From positions 1-6,716 of the forward strand of contig CANHLB010000096.1 of NCBI GenBank assembly GCA_947461335.1: 6,716 nt of DNA, read 5' to 3'. Source of the stretch: Burkholderiaceae bacterium. GTDB lineage: Bacteria > Pseudomonadota > Gammaproteobacteria > Burkholderiales > Burkholderiaceae. Within the stretch, counting starts at the first letter, position 1. Each line of letters starts with the position of its first letter. Both the position numbers and the translations under genes were made by a program. The notes under the pieces are model-generated. The model worked only from the letters and a program-made list of their open reading frames with translations, was not told the DNA's origin and did no database searches. This document shows, in pieces, positions 1 to 6,338 of this stretch.

Positions 1-1
1 A

Positions 2-1234
2 GCACTCTGCAGCTTGTTACTAGCACAAACTGCGAATAACAAATCTAGTTGTCGAAATTGGATGTGGGTTTGTTGGATCTTTATGGCACTTGCAACACTC
101 TCTAAAGGAGTCATTGGCGCTGCCATTCCTGCGATGGTGTTTGTTGCTTACTCCATCAGCACTTGGGATTGGAAGATCTGGGCACGCTTGCGCTTATTCA
201 GCGGTAGCATTTTATTTCTGATAATTACTGCACCGTGGTTTATCTTAGTTGCACAACGCAACCCTGAATTTTTAGAGTTCTTTTTTATTCACGAGCACTT
301 GCAACGCTTTACCCAAGATGCTCATAGTAGAACAGGCCCGATCTATTACTTTGTGCCATTACTTTTAATTGGCTTACTTCCTTGGGTTTTACAAATCCCT
401 GGTTCGATTTTGCAAGCATGGGGTGAGCGTCGTCGCGAGTTCTCTAGCGGCTGGTTATTGGTGTGTTGGTTTTTGGTGATCTTCGCGTTCTTTAGTGTTT
501 CACGCTCCAAGTTGCCAGGCTATATCATTCCTGTCTTTCCTGCTCTAGCACTCTTAATTGGCAATCGTTTAGATCTCTTGTTGGGCCACACCAACTCCAT
601 GGCCTTGCCCTGGAAATTACAAGCGCTTGGATTTGCAATTCTGGGAGGCGTTGGCTTTTTCTTTTTATCCGAGATTAGCAAGCAAGCTAGGCCAGACGAG
701 ATTGAGGCGTATGCGCAATACACTTATTGGGTAATGGCGGCATTAGTTGCACTCATTATCTTTGGCGGATTTGCTGTATGGCAAAGCAAACGCAATGGTA
801 TTCAAAGTATTGTCAGTTTTGCTTGTGGATTTTTTCTGTGCACCATCATTGCAGGCACTGGCCATGAAACTTTAGGTCGAGCAGTGTCTGGTATTGATCT
901 TGTCAATCGCGTTAAGGCATCCATTCCAGAGAAAGTAAATTTCTATTCCGTGCGCCTCCTAGATCACACCGTGCCATTCTATTTAGGCAGAACGATGATT
1001 ATGGTGGAGTCACCTGACGAATTAGGGTTTGGCGTTAATCAAGAGCCGGAACTTTGGATGCCGACCTTAGATGCATTCATAGCACGCTGGAAAGAAGATC
1101 CTACGGCTTACGCATTAATGGTCCCCGAGCAATTTGTTCAGTTGCAGGAATTAAACTTACCCATGCAAGAGGTAGATCGGGACTCTCGAAGAGTCATTGT
1201 GAAACATCCAGACACTTCGAGTGTGACGCAGTAA
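2..1234 (+). CDS. arnT: ArnT-type lipid A aminoarabinose transferase, C-terminal part (5' truncated)
   Basis: Probable undecaprenyl phosphate-alpha-L-Ara4N transferase (PMT/GT-C superfamily), an inner-membrane enzyme that transfers L-Ara4N from its lipid carrier to lipid A phosphates on the periplasmic side. The frame is open to the left edge with no stop, so the gene starts upstream; a TTG at 14 is only the first possible start inside the window. About 410 residues are visible against roughly 550 in E. coli ArnT, so about a quarter is missing. Counting from the TTG, hydrophobic segments lie near residues 17-29, 33-47, 61-80, 111-127, 145-162, 170-185, 203-218, 236-255 and 263-280, followed by a soluble C-terminal domain of about 125 residues. 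Family-like stretches include LSKGVIG (29-35), APWF (73-76), an EHLQRF segment (94-99) before a hydrophobic YYFVPLL, and SKLPGYIIP (165-173). The arn neighbours favour ArnT over another PMT-family transferase. Confidence 0.88.
   Translation, partial: ALCSLLLAQTANNKSSCRNWMWVCWIFMALATLSKGVIGAAIPAMVFVAYSISTWDWKIWARLRLFSGSILFLIITAPWFILVAQRNPEFLEFFFIHEHLQRFTQDAHSRTGPIYYFVPLLLIGLLPWVLQIPGSILQAWGERRREFSSGWLLVCWFLVIFAFFSVSRSKLPGYIIPVFPALALLIGNRLDLLLGHTNSMALPWKLQALGFAILGGVGFFFLSEISKQARPDEIEAYAQYTYWVMAALVALIIFGGFAVWQSKRNGIQSIVSFACGFFLCTIIAGTGHETLGRAVSGIDLVNRVKASIPEKVNFYSVRLLDHTVPFYLGRTMIMVESPDELGFGVNQEPELWMPTLDAFIARWKEDPTAYALMVPEQFVQLQELNLPMQEVDRDSRRVIVKHPDTSSVTQ
1181..1224 (+). repeat. Two tandem small inverted repeats at the 3' end of arnT
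   Basis: Two perfect inverted repeats lie in the last 55 bases of the arnT coding sequence. The first is GACTCT (1181-1186), a CGA loop, then AGAGTC (1190-1195). The second is ACACT (1212-1216), a TCG loop, then AGTGT (1220-1224). No T-run follows either, so they do not look like an intrinsic terminator. A role in mRNA stability or processing is possible, but chance is also plausible for stems of 6 and 5 bp. Confidence 0.4.
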
Positions 1235-1237
1235 TAT

Positions 1238-1241
1238 AGGA
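1238..1241 (+). promoter_or_regulatory. Ribosome binding site of arnB
   Basis: AGGA sits four bases before the ATG at 1246, within the 11-bp gap after the arnT stop. It supports that ATG as the arnB start. The tight spacing implies arnT and arnB are on one transcript. Confidence 0.65.
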
Positions 1242-1245
1242 CAAC

Positions 1246-2400
1246 ATGTCAAACTTTATTCCCTTCACTCGCCCAAGCTTTAACCAAGAGACAATTGATG
1301 CTGTATCAGAAGTTTTGCGCTCTGGATGGGTTACTTCAGGCCCAAAGTTAGCTGAGTTCGAAGCGAGTCTAAGCAGCTATTTTGGCGGTCGTCCTGTGCG
1401 TTGTTTTGCCAACGGCACAGCTACGATGAAAATTGCTCTTCAGGTTGCCGGTATCGGCGCTGGAGATGAAGTCATTACCACTCCCATTTCTTGGGTTGCA
1501 ACATCTAATGTCATCTTGGGAGTTGGTGCAAAGCCGATCTTTGTCGATATCGATCCAAGAACTCGCAACATTGACCTCAATAAAGTTGCTGCTGCTATTA
1601 CTCCAAAAACACGAGCGATCATGCCGGTCTATCTTGCTGGATTACCAGTGGATATGGATCAACTCTACGCTTTAGCTAAACAACATCATCTTCGCGTCAT
1701 TGAAGATGCTGCTCAGGCTTTCGGCTCTCAGTGGAAGGGTAAAAAGATTGGTAGCTTTGGTGATCTAGTAAGCTTCAGTTTTCAGGCCAATAAGAACCTC
1801 ACTACCGTTGAGGGGGGGTGCCTTGTCTTAAATAGCGATGCTGAAGCTAAGCTTGCTGAAAAATTTCGGCTGCAAGGCTTAACTCGCCAAGGCATGGACG
1901 GAATGGATGTTGATGTATTGGGTGGTAAAGATAATTTGACAGATGTGAATGCGGTGATTGGACTTCAGCAGCTAAAACAATTACCTGCCTATCAAACCCG
2001 TCGTGTAGCACTTGCTCGCCAATACTTTGATCTTATCCGCGCAGAGTTGAAATCCACTGGATTAGAAAATCTCAAATTGGAACTACCCGTAGAAAATTTC
2101 ATTGATAGTAATTGGCATATGTTTCAGGTAGTACTTCCCTTAGATCAACTGAAGGTTGATCGCGCCCAAGTGATGACGGAACTCAAAGATCTCGGCATTG
2201 GCACAGGAGTGCATTACCCTGCCATTACCGGTTTTACCCTCTACAAAAATCAGGGCTATAAAGCAAGTGATACGCCAATTGCAGAACGCATTGGTCGCTC
2301 TATTCTCACGCTGCCACTTTTTCCTGGGATGGCAGACGGAGATATTGGCCGCATAGCCAGTGGATTAGTGGAAATCCTTAAGAAACACTGCAAAAACTGA
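1246..2400 (+). CDS. arnB: UDP-4-amino-4-deoxy-L-arabinose--oxoglutarate aminotransferase ArnB
   Basis: PLP-dependent aminotransferase of the DegT/DnrJ/EryC1/StrS family. It converts UDP-4-keto-arabinose to UDP-L-Ara4N in the cytoplasm, with glutamate as amino donor. The 384 residues match the family length (about 380). The N-terminal FTRPSFNQETIDAV and SGWVTSGP stretches are typical of the family. NGTATM (56-61) lies where the cofactor phosphate is held. EDAAQA (153-158) supplies D154 and Q157 for the PLP ring. SFSFQANKN (176-184) contains K183, the expected Schiff-base lysine, followed by the usual EGG (189-191). The start ATG follows AGGA at 1238 and leads directly into the conserved N-terminus. 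The family also includes aminotransferases for other sugars; the assignment to ArnB rests on the flanking arnT, arnC and arnA genes. A run of seven G bases (1812-1818) encodes the end of the E-G-G motif. Confidence 0.95.
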   Translation: MSNFIPFTRPSFNQETIDAVSEVLRSGWVTSGPKLAEFEASLSSYFGGRPVRCFANGTATMKIALQVAGIGAGDEVITTPISWVATSNVILGVGAKPIFVDIDPRTRNIDLNKVAAAITPKTRAIMPVYLAGLPVDMDQLYALAKQHHLRVIEDAAQAFGSQWKGKKIGSFGDLVSFSFQANKNLTTVEGGCLVLNSDAEAKLAEKFRLQGLTRQGMDGMDVDVLGGKDNLTDVNAVIGLQQLKQLPAYQTRRVALARQYFDLIRAELKSTGLENLKLELPVENFIDSNWHMFQVVLPLDQLKVDRAQVMTELKDLGIGTGVHYPAITGFTLYKNQGYKASDTPIAERIGRSILTLPLFPGMADGDIGRIASGLVEILKKHCKN

Positions 2401-2421
2401 GCTAATTGGGCTTAGCCCCAA
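2401..2421 (+). other. Two mutually exclusive short hairpins in the arnB-arnC gap
   Basis: Straight after the arnB stop, GCTAA (2401-2405) can pair with TTAGC (2412-2416). Alternatively TTGGG (2406-2410) can pair with CCCAA (2417-2421). The two stems interleave, so only one can form fully. No T-tract follows, so neither is a standard terminator. A modest effect on arnC translation is possible; the stems are only 5 bp each. Confidence 0.35.
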
Positions 2422-2441
2422 GAATCAGGCAAAATTGCAGG

Positions 2442-3404
2442 ATGACTGCAAATTTAGTTGCCAACCCAAAGCTCAGCATTGTTATACCCGTATACAACGA
2501 GGAAGATGGGCTTCAAGCGCTCTTTCATCGGCTCTATCCAGCTTTAGATGCGCTAGCTAGCAAACGCAACATTAGCTATGAAATCGTTTTTGTAAATGAT
2601 GGTAGTAAAGATCGCTCCGCCGGAATCTTATCCAAGCAAGTTGATTTACGTCCTGACGTGACACGCGCCGTTTTATTCCATAGCAACTTTGGTCAACATA
2701 TGGCGATCATGGCTGGTTTTGAATACACCAGGGGCGAGTACATCATTACCTTAGATGCAGACTTACAAAATCCCCCTGAAGAAATTGATGCACTGACCGA
2801 GCAACTATTAAAGGGCCATGACTACGTTGGCACCATCCGCGCAGATCGTCGTGATAGCTTTTTCAGAAAATTGGCTTCACGCGCTATGAACCGTTTACGT
2901 GAAAACATTACGCGCATTACGATGACTGACCAAGGATGTATGTTGCGTGGCTATAGTCGTCGTATTGTTGACTTGGTTCGTCAGTGCGATGAAAGCAATA
3001 CTTTTATTCCAGCATTGGCTTACACCTTTTCGGCTAATCCAACTGAGATCAACGTGAAGCATGAAGAACGTTTTGCTGGTGAATCTAAATATAGTCTGTA
3101 CCAACTCATTCGCTTGAACTTTGACTTGGTCACCGGCTTCTCAGTGATGCCTTTGCAGATCTTCTCGATTCTAGGCATGCTGCTCTCTCTTGCCGCCGGC
3201 AGCCTATTTGCTTACTTACTAGTACGCCGCTTTGTTCTTGGGGCTGAGGTTGAGGGAGTCTTTACCCTCTTTGCCTTAACGTTCTTCCTGATTGGTGTCA
3301 TGCTTTTTGGATTAGGCTTGTTAGGCGAATATATCGGTCGCATTTATCAGCAAATCAGAAATCGTCCACGTTACGTTGTGCAAACTGTTTTAGAGAAAAA
3401 ATAA
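2442..3404 (+). CDS. arnC: Undecaprenyl-phosphate 4-deoxy-4-formamido-L-arabinose transferase ArnC
   Basis: Family 2 glycosyltransferase (GT-A fold) that moves 4-formamido-arabinose from UDP to undecaprenyl phosphate at the cytoplasmic face of the inner membrane. I chose the ATG at 2442, giving 320 residues, close to the 322 of E. coli ArnC. The upstream in-frame TTG at 2406 would add 12 residues with no family character. Visible motifs are SIVIPVYNEEDG (12-23), VNDGS (51-55, nucleotide-binding D53), the DXD-like LDADLQNPPEE (104-114; D105 and D107), DQGCMLRGY (163-171) and ERFAGESKYS (209-218). Two C-terminal membrane segments lie near 233-262 and 270-296, then a basic tail. The ribosome binding site is weak: AGG at 2427-2429 is 12 bases from the ATG and another AGG touches the ATG. 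Dolichyl-phosphate-mannose-synthase-like and GtrB-type transferases look similar, so neighbours settle the substrate. Confidence 0.94.
   Translation: MTANLVANPKLSIVIPVYNEEDGLQALFHRLYPALDALASKRNISYEIVFVNDGSKDRSAGILSKQVDLRPDVTRAVLFHSNFGQHMAIMAGFEYTRGEYIITLDADLQNPPEEIDALTEQLLKGHDYVGTIRADRRDSFFRKLASRAMNRLRENITRITMTDQGCMLRGYSRRIVDLVRQCDESNTFIPALAYTFSANPTEINVKHEERFAGESKYSLYQLIRLNFDLVTGFSVMPLQIFSILGMLLSLAAGSLFAYLLVRRFVLGAEVEGVFTLFALTFFLIGVMLFGLGLLGEYIGRIYQQIRNRPRYVVQTVLEKK
3392..3396 (+). promoter_or_regulatory. Probable ribosome binding site for the TTG start of the formyltransferase gene
   Basis: AGAGA inside the last codons of arnC is eight bases before the TTG at 3405. It is a modest Shine-Dalgarno match, but the spacing is good. 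It supports a TTG start that abuts the arnC stop codon, so termination on arnC probably feeds initiation here. Confidence 0.45.
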
Positions 3405-4274
3405 TTGCACGCAGTCGTCTTCGCTTATCACGATGTTGGTGTCAATTGCCTGAAGGCCTTGCTAGCAGCAGGCATCAAAGTAGATTTAGTAGTTACCCAC
3501 CAAGATGATCCTAATGAAAATGTTTGGTTTGATAGCGTTGCTAAACTCTGCACCGATCAAAACATTCCCTACATCACACCGCATACGAATGAATTAAGTG
3601 ATTTAGTTCCTAAACTAAAAGCCTTGGCTCCAGACTATATTTTTTCTTTCTACTATCGTTTTATGATTCCAGCGCAAATTTTGGCCTGCGCAAAGATTGC
3701 TGCCCTAAATATGCATGGCTCGCTGCTTCCAAAGTATCGCGGTCGTGCACCAGTCAATTGGGCCATTCTCCATGGCGAAACCGAAACGGGTGCGACCCTG
3801 CATATCATGGAAGCAAAACCCGATGCAGGCGATATTGTTGGGCAAGCAGCAATAAAAATTGATCTAAATGAAACTGCTACCGATGTTTTTGGCAAAGTGA
3901 CTAGCGCTGCCGTCAAAGTGATTGAAGAGGTATTACCCAGCCTTCTAAAGGGTAAGGTCCCCCGCAAGCCGAATGAACTCAATAAAGGCAGCTATTTTGG
4001 TGGCAGAAAGCCTTCTGATGGACAAATTCATTGGGATCAAACAGCGCTTCAGATCCATAACCTCGTTAGAGCTGTTGCACCCCCTTATCCTGGCGCGTTT
4101 ACCCAACATCAAGGGGAAACGATGATTGTGGCCCGTACCAGCCTATCAGGGCCCTTCCCAAGCCATCTCGATCTTGGTATCCAAGGGGTCCAAGTGGTTG
4201 ATAATCGAGTATTCGGCGTTTGTGGCGACCATCAGGCAGTAGAAATCTTAGAATGGTTTCCCGCTAACAAATAA
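3405..4274 (+). CDS. arnA: UDP-4-amino-4-deoxy-L-arabinose formyltransferase (ArnA N-terminal domain as a separate protein)
   Basis: Formylates UDP-L-Ara4N using N10-formyltetrahydrofolate in the cytoplasm. The 289 residues correspond to the N-terminal half of E. coli ArnA, with no dehydrogenase domain attached. The TTG start makes the protein begin MHAVVFAYHDVG, which lines up without offset with MKTVVFAYHDMG of E. coli ArnA. No ATG lies early enough to preserve this beta strand. The formyltransferase signature LNMHGSLLPKYRGRAP (101-116) carries N102 and H104, and D140 lies in KPDAGDIV; these match the catalytic N102, H104 and D140 of E. coli ArnA in identity and number. A smaller Formyl_trans_C-like domain follows from about residue 205. 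The gene directly abuts the arnC stop (TAA then TTG), pointing to translational coupling. Methionyl-tRNA formyltransferase is related, but the HGSLLPKYRGRAPVNW context and the neighbours favour ArnA. I give the symbol arnA for this half. Confidence 0.93.
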   Translation: MHAVVFAYHDVGVNCLKALLAAGIKVDLVVTHQDDPNENVWFDSVAKLCTDQNIPYITPHTNELSDLVPKLKALAPDYIFSFYYRFMIPAQILACAKIAALNMHGSLLPKYRGRAPVNWAILHGETETGATLHIMEAKPDAGDIVGQAAIKIDLNETATDVFGKVTSAAVKVIEEVLPSLLKGKVPRKPNELNKGSYFGGRKPSDGQIHWDQTALQIHNLVRAVAPPYPGAFTQHQGETMIVARTSLSGPFPSHLDLGIQGVQVVDNRVFGVCGDHQAVEILEWFPANK

Positions 4275-4309
4275 GCACTGTATTTAGCAATCCCAAATTA
4301 GATTAAAAC

Positions 4310-4313
4310 GAGG
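4310..4313 (+). promoter_or_regulatory. Ribosome binding site of the decarboxylase gene
   Basis: GAGG lies eight bases before the ATG at 4322, at ideal spacing. It sits in the 47-bp gap after the formyltransferase stop, the longest gap in the window. I see no convincing promoter or terminator in that gap. A dedicated ribosome binding site shows the two ArnA halves are translated separately. Confidence 0.65.
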
Positions 4314-4321
4314 CAGTAAAG

Positions 4322-5368
4322 ATGAAAAAAGTACTCATTCTTGGTGTTAACGGCTTTATTGGCCATCACCTTTCCAAGCGTATTCTTGAGACAACTGACT
4401 GGGATGTCTATGGCATGGATATGCAAAATGACCGCCTAGGCGATTTAATAAACCATCCTCGGATGCACTTTTTTGAAGGTGACATCACCATCAATAAAGA
4501 ATGGGTGGAATATCACATTCGTAAGTGTGATGTGATCTTGCCTTTAGTTGCGATCGCTACACCAGCAACTTACGTACAACAGCCATTGAAAGTATTTGAG
4601 CTCGACTTTGAAGCCAATCTCCCAATCGTTCGTTCTGCTGTTAAATACAAAAAGCATTTGGTGTTCCCTTCGACTTCTGAAGTCTATGGAATGTGTGAGG
4701 ATGAGCAATTTGATCCTGCAAAATCGAATATGGTCTACGGCCCCATCAACAAACCACGCTGGATCTACGCTTGCTCTAAGCAGTTAATGGACCGCGTGAT
4801 CTGGGGATACGGCATGGAAGGTTTGCGTTTTACTCTCTTCCGCCCATTCAATTGGATTGGCCCTGGTTTAGATAGCATCTACACAGCAAAAGAAGGTTCA
4901 TCCCGGGTAGTGACTCAGTTCTTAGGTCATATCGTTCGCGGTGAGCCGATTAACTTAGTGGATGGTGGAGCACAGAAGCGCGCTTTCACTTATATAGATG
5001 ATGGTATCGATGCCTTAATGCGCATCATCGATAACAAAGGTGGTGTTGCAAATGGGAAGATCTACAACATTGGTAACCCAAAAAACAATCATTCGGTGCG
5101 CGACTTAGCAAATCAAATGCTAGAGATTGCTCGCAGTATTCCTGAATATGCTAAGACCGCAAATGCCGTCAAGATTGTGGAAACTACTTCTGGCGAATAC
5201 TACGGTGAAGGCTATCAAGATGTACAAAACCGTGTACCGGCTATTGATAACACCATCAGTGAGCTAGGTTGGAAACCGACCACGACAATGACTGACGCTC
5301 TTAAGAATATTTTTGAAGCCTATCGTCAAGATGTTGAAAAAGCTCGATCCTTAGTCGATAAAGAATAA
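4322..5368 (+). CDS. arnA: UDP-glucuronate decarboxylase (NAD-dependent; ArnA C-terminal domain as a separate protein)
   Basis: Short-chain dehydrogenase/NAD-dependent epimerase family enzyme that oxidatively decarboxylates UDP-glucuronate to UDP-4-keto-pentose, the first committed step to L-Ara4N. The 348 residues correspond to E. coli ArnA from about residue 315 to the end. The protein begins MKKVLILGVNGFIGHHL, carrying the Rossmann motif G8-x-x-G11-x-x-G14. The PLVAIATP stretch (74-81) and FPSTSEVYGMC (115-125) follow. S119 and E120 match E. coli S433 and E434, and Y149/K153 match the Y463/K467 catalytic pair. RPFNW is at 174-178. R304 in GYQDVQNR lies where E. coli R619 is expected. S, E and R at these sites mark a decarboxylase rather than a plain epimerase. 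No residue of the formyltransferase domain precedes the Met. Plant- or bacterial-type UDP-xylose synthases are relatives but are less similar around these motifs. Confidence 0.94.
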   Translation: MKKVLILGVNGFIGHHLSKRILETTDWDVYGMDMQNDRLGDLINHPRMHFFEGDITINKEWVEYHIRKCDVILPLVAIATPATYVQQPLKVFELDFEANLPIVRSAVKYKKHLVFPSTSEVYGMCEDEQFDPAKSNMVYGPINKPRWIYACSKQLMDRVIWGYGMEGLRFTLFRPFNWIGPGLDSIYTAKEGSSRVVTQFLGHIVRGEPINLVDGGAQKRAFTYIDDGIDALMRIIDNKGGVANGKIYNIGNPKNNHSVRDLANQMLEIARSIPEYAKTANAVKIVETTSGEYYGEGYQDVQNRVPAIDNTISELGWKPTTTMTDALKNIFEAYRQDVEKARSLVDKE

Positions 5369-5387
5369 GAAAAAAACACAAAGATTC

Positions 5388-6305
5388 ATGGCTAAGATTG
5401 CTCTCAAGGTTGATGTAGATACCTTACGTGGCACCAAGGAAGGTGTGCCTAATTTAGCTCGTACTCTAGAGCGCTTTGGCCTCAAGGCCACCTTCTTATT
5501 TAGTTTAGGCCCTGACCATACTGGCTGGGCCCTCAAGCGCGTCTTTCGGCCCGGCTTTCTCAAAAAAGTGAGTCGCACCTCAGTAGTGGAACACTACGGT
5601 ATCAAGACATTACTTTATGGAGTACTCCTCCCTGGTCCTGATATTGGCAAAAAAGCGGCCTCCCAAATGCGGGCGATTGATCAAGCAGGTCATGAGACTG
5701 GGATTCATACTTGGGATCATGTTGCTTGGCAAGATGCAGTGCGCACGCAAGACTCACGGTGGACTAAAGCGATGATGCAAAAAAGTTGGGATCGCTTTGT
5801 AGAAATATTTGGACACCCACCAGTTACCTATGGCGCAGCTGGTTGGCAAATGAATGAGGCGGCGTTTGAGCAACTCGATGATTGGGGTATTACTTATTCC
5901 TCTGACGGTAGGGCCCAACCAAATCTGATGCCCTATCGTCTAGCTTTAGCTTCAGGCAAAGCGAAGCACGTGCAATACCCAACCACTCTACCTACCTTTG
6001 ATGAGCTGATTGGTATTGATGGAGCAGATGAGTTTGGCGCTGTGAAGAAGCTCTTAGAAATCACCCAAAGCAACCCAAACGACCAAGTCTTTACACTACA
6101 TGCCGAGCTTGAAGGGCAAAAACTACTGCCAGCCTTTGAACAGCTATTAGCTGGATGGCTAAATCAAGGCCATGAGCTGGTCACTATGGGCGAGCTTCAT
6201 AAATCCTGGGAAGCCACCAAACAACTCGATAAAATAGCAGTATTACCTCTAAAGTGGGGAGAAATACCCAACCGAAGTGGTGATCTGATTATTCAGAATA
6301 ATTAA
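5388..6305 (+). CDS. arnD: 4-deoxy-4-formamido-L-arabinose-phosphoundecaprenol deformylase ArnD
   Basis: Polysaccharide-deacetylase (NodB-like, carbohydrate esterase 4) family metal-dependent hydrolase. It removes the formyl group from undecaprenyl-phosphate-Ara4FN at the inner membrane before the lipid is flipped. The 305 residues compare with 296 in E. coli ArnD. The N-terminal LKVDVDTLRGTKEGVP (6-21) gives D9 and D11; the second and third metal ligands fit H107 and H111 in HTWDH. AAGW (150-153) and SSDGRA (171-176) are typical ArnD stretches, and H238 in TLHAE is the likely late catalytic histidine. The spacer between the first Asp motif and HTWDH contains the ArnD-type GPDHTG and YG...LPG elements, which separate it from ordinary chitooligosaccharide deacetylases. 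The ATG follows the decarboxylase stop by 19 bp. The ribosome binding site is weak (AAGA at 5381-5384, only three bases away), so coupling to the upstream gene is likely. Confidence 0.95.
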   Translation: MAKIALKVDVDTLRGTKEGVPNLARTLERFGLKATFLFSLGPDHTGWALKRVFRPGFLKKVSRTSVVEHYGIKTLLYGVLLPGPDIGKKAASQMRAIDQAGHETGIHTWDHVAWQDAVRTQDSRWTKAMMQKSWDRFVEIFGHPPVTYGAAGWQMNEAAFEQLDDWGITYSSDGRAQPNLMPYRLALASGKAKHVQYPTTLPTFDELIGIDGADEFGAVKKLLEITQSNPNDQVFTLHAELEGQKLLPAFEQLLAGWLNQGHELVTMGELHKSWEATKQLDKIAVLPLKWGEIPNRSGDLIIQNN

Positions 6306-6338
6306 ATGAGTCACAACAACAACGAAGGATCATCATGA
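6306..6338 (+). other. Ten-codon mini-ORF bridging arnD and bcp
   Basis: The ATG at 6306 directly abuts the arnD stop (TAA 6303-6305). The reading frame encodes MSHNNNEGSS and ends at a TGA (6336-6338) that overlaps the bcp ATG (6335-6337) as ATGA. The mini-ORF contains the bcp ribosome binding site. It has no Shine-Dalgarno of its own beyond arnD sequence. Translation is unproven and the arrangement may be chance; if used, it would carry terminating ribosomes from arnD to bcp. Confidence 0.3.
6325..6329 (+). promoter_or_regulatory. Ribosome binding site of bcp
   Basis: AAGGA, preceded by G, lies five bases before the ATG at 6335. It is the best Shine-Dalgarno match in the window and fixes the bcp start. 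It suggests that bcp is translated more strongly than the weakly led arnC and arnD genes. Confidence 0.75.

Noticed and set aside
1181..1224. Intrinsic terminator after arnT
   Set aside because: The stems are short, lie inside the coding sequence and have no following T-run; arnB begins 11 bp after the arnT stop.
2406..2441. Upstream TTG start for arnC adding 12 residues
   Set aside because: The extra residues overlap the hairpin region and look unlike the family. The ATG at 2442 gives 320 residues, near the E. coli length of 322.
3653..3982. Minus-strand open frame of 109 codons
   Set aside because: It lies wholly inside the formyltransferase gene, whose frame carries the conserved catalytic motifs. 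The antisense product shows no recognisable domain.
4275..4321. Internal promoter in the longest gap
   Set aside because: The gap is AT-rich, but I found no pair of -35 and -10 elements at acceptable spacing that I would defend.
5351..5578. Minus-strand open frame across the decarboxylase-arnD junction
   Set aside because: It is antisense to the conserved N-terminus of ArnD and its arginine/lysine-rich product has no recognisable features.
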